DNA from: Prosopocoilus inquinatus
Lineage: Eukaryota; Arthropoda; Insecta; Coleoptera; Lucanidae
DNA: 64,000 nt
Assembly (NCBI GenBank): GCA_036172665.1
Contig: JAYKNF010000015.1
Coordinates: forward strand, 3,162,001-3,226,000
Direction of reading: 5' to 3'
Shown here: positions 62,968 to 64,000 of the stretch, piece after piece
How positions within the stretch are numbered: the first letter of the stretch is position 1
How the letters are laid out: each line of letters begins with the position of its first letter
Made by a program: the position numbers and the translations under genes
The notes under the pieces: model-generated
The model's input: only the letters and a program-made list of their open reading frames with translations
Told to the model about the DNA's origin: nothing
Database searches by the model: none

Positions 62968-64000
62968 TTTTTTTTTTTTTTTGGACTTTATTAATTATCT
63001 TTTATAAATAGAGCAGTACATTTATAGAAAATATAGTCATAGGCGAAGTTCAGTTACCTGTTCTTCCACTTAACCTATATTACAACTTTAAAATTTATAA
63101 ATACAGCCGGATTTAAGAATTAAAAATACAATTAATTAAGCGAGTATCAACACAGTAACATTTAATAATAAACACAGTTAATAAATAGATTAATTAATGA
63201 TTAATGAGGCAGGTTTATCTGTGACTGACGGTCTAGTAAAAACTTTTTAAATTTAGATTTGAATTTATACTTTGGCAAAGACTTTAGATCTGCAGGAAGT
63301 ATATTATACACAGAAGCAACATTATAAGAATAAGAACGTTCAAACAGACTGGTTTTGTGCAAAGGTGGGGTTATCACGTTTTTATTTCTGATATTTATAT
63401 TATGTATATCAGATCTAAATCGAATTTTGTTATACAAGTATGCAGGAGTTTCCGTACGCACAATGTTCATAAACAAGCAAGCTGAATGCAACAGGCGGCG
63501 ATTAGACATATTCAACCAACGAATTTCTTGTAACACATGAGATACATGGTCTCGTCTTCGCAAACCTGAAATCAATCTTAAGCAGGAGTTCTATATTCTT
63601 TGTATGCGTTTAGCTGAAGTTGCGTCTAGACAAGGGCCATAAGCAGAATCAGCAAACGAAAAATAAGATAAAACTAATGAATCACATAAATGAGTTTTTA
63701 ATTTTTTGCTTAAAATTGATCTATTCGAATATATTAGTTTTAAGTTTGTAAACGCTCTAGCAACACAGACATTTATATGTTTATGAAATCGCAAGTTTAC
63801 ATCCATGTGCAAGCCAAGATTTCTGGAAGATGTTACACAGGATATGTGTACATTATCTATTGTAATTTTTAATCTAGAAACAAAGAGAGAACACTGCAGG
63901 GGTTTACCCAGTAACATAACTACGGTTTTTTGTGAATTTAAGATTAAGTTATGATTTCTGGATGCAATAACAAGTTCATTAATGTCACGGTTAATGTAAT
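62968..64000 (-). mobile_element. Non-LTR retrotransposon 3' end (5'-ward part beyond window)
   Basis: Minus-strand coding (63201-63999) is followed by a ~200-bp 3' UTR, an AATAAAG signal (62986-62992) and a 15-nt poly(A) tail (T-run 62968-62982). The layout is that of a Jockey/CR1-type LINE. Confidence 0.85.
63201..63999 (-). pseudogene. LINE ORF2 C-terminal region, single in-frame stop
   Basis: Reads INELVIASRNHNLILNSQK, LGLHMDVNLRFHKHINVCV and VLSYFSFADSAYGPCLDAT, to RIQRI, then TAG, then NSCLRLISGLRRRDHVSHV, YLYNKIRFRSDIHNINIR and PPLHKTSLFERSYSYNVAS. This is the thumb and C-terminal region typical of insect LINE reverse transcriptases. The frame is continuous except for the TAG at ~63592, which is one C-to-T change from the usual CAG (Gln). 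The reverse transcriptase palm and endonuclease lie beyond 64000. Confidence 0.85.

Overview
This window reads as nuclear DNA of an insect, possibly a beetle (inferred from the transposon mix and AT-richness). It carries no bacterial operons or rRNA. The only host gene I can support with confidence is the 3' half of Uggt, UDP-glucose:glycoprotein glucosyltransferase, the ER glycoprotein-folding sensor. It lies on the minus strand, with nine exons scattered from 50353 down to 234. The exons join in a single frame of exactly 601 codons, covering the end of the folding-sensor part, the GT24 catalytic domain and a C-terminal HTEL ER-retrieval signal. Two introns near the 3' end are only 54 and 55 nt, whereas the intron at 913-38969 is about 38 kb. 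The 5' half of the gene must lie beyond 64000.

Almost everything else is transposable elements in and around those introns, often nested. From left to right: several MITEs and TIR elements (1-8250); a mariner-type remnant (8660); a Mutator/YqaJ-type element carrying MITEs (10650-12860); a Ty3/gypsy element on the minus strand (15243-20850, TSD TTAC) inserted in an unrecognised coding remnant, with its own 5' LTR split by a 1-kb TIR element (8-bp TSD); a second Mutator/YqaJ element (22960-29980) split by a THAP-type P element (24763-29520); a long inverted repeat (30365-31850); a second gypsy copy on the plus strand (32581-38507) whose 3' LTR holds a 1,058-bp solo LTR (TSD AAGC); a mariner-type transposase inside ~650-bp inverted arms (41060-44385); a palindrome-rich block built on an AAGCAATTGCTT module (45420-47260); a young copia element with two identical 205-bp LTRs (50464-54911, TSD GTAAT); a TTAA-flanked TIR element (55141-56333); a third Mutator relative (60945-61917); and the poly(A) 3' end of a non-LTR retrotransposon (62968 to the right edge).

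The most interesting system is a dispersed repeat family with copies at 9265-10180, 19843-19981, 28693-29139, 31851-32282, 41202-41335, 41395-41913 and 58101-58650, plus a scrap at 6112. It has a 312-nt monomer. Every complete monomer contains a sequence that folds as a type I hammerhead ribozyme: a CUGANGA box, a 5-bp stem II, GAAA, a minimal stem III and a GUC or GUA cleavage triplet. Copies occur as tandem and head-to-head units, and five insertions are flanked by 12-15 bp target duplications. This organisation matches what is known of ribozyme-bearing Penelope-like elements and of animal 'retrozymes' (small non-autonomous circular-RNA retroelements). I infer that this is such a family; no reverse transcriptase for it is present in the window.
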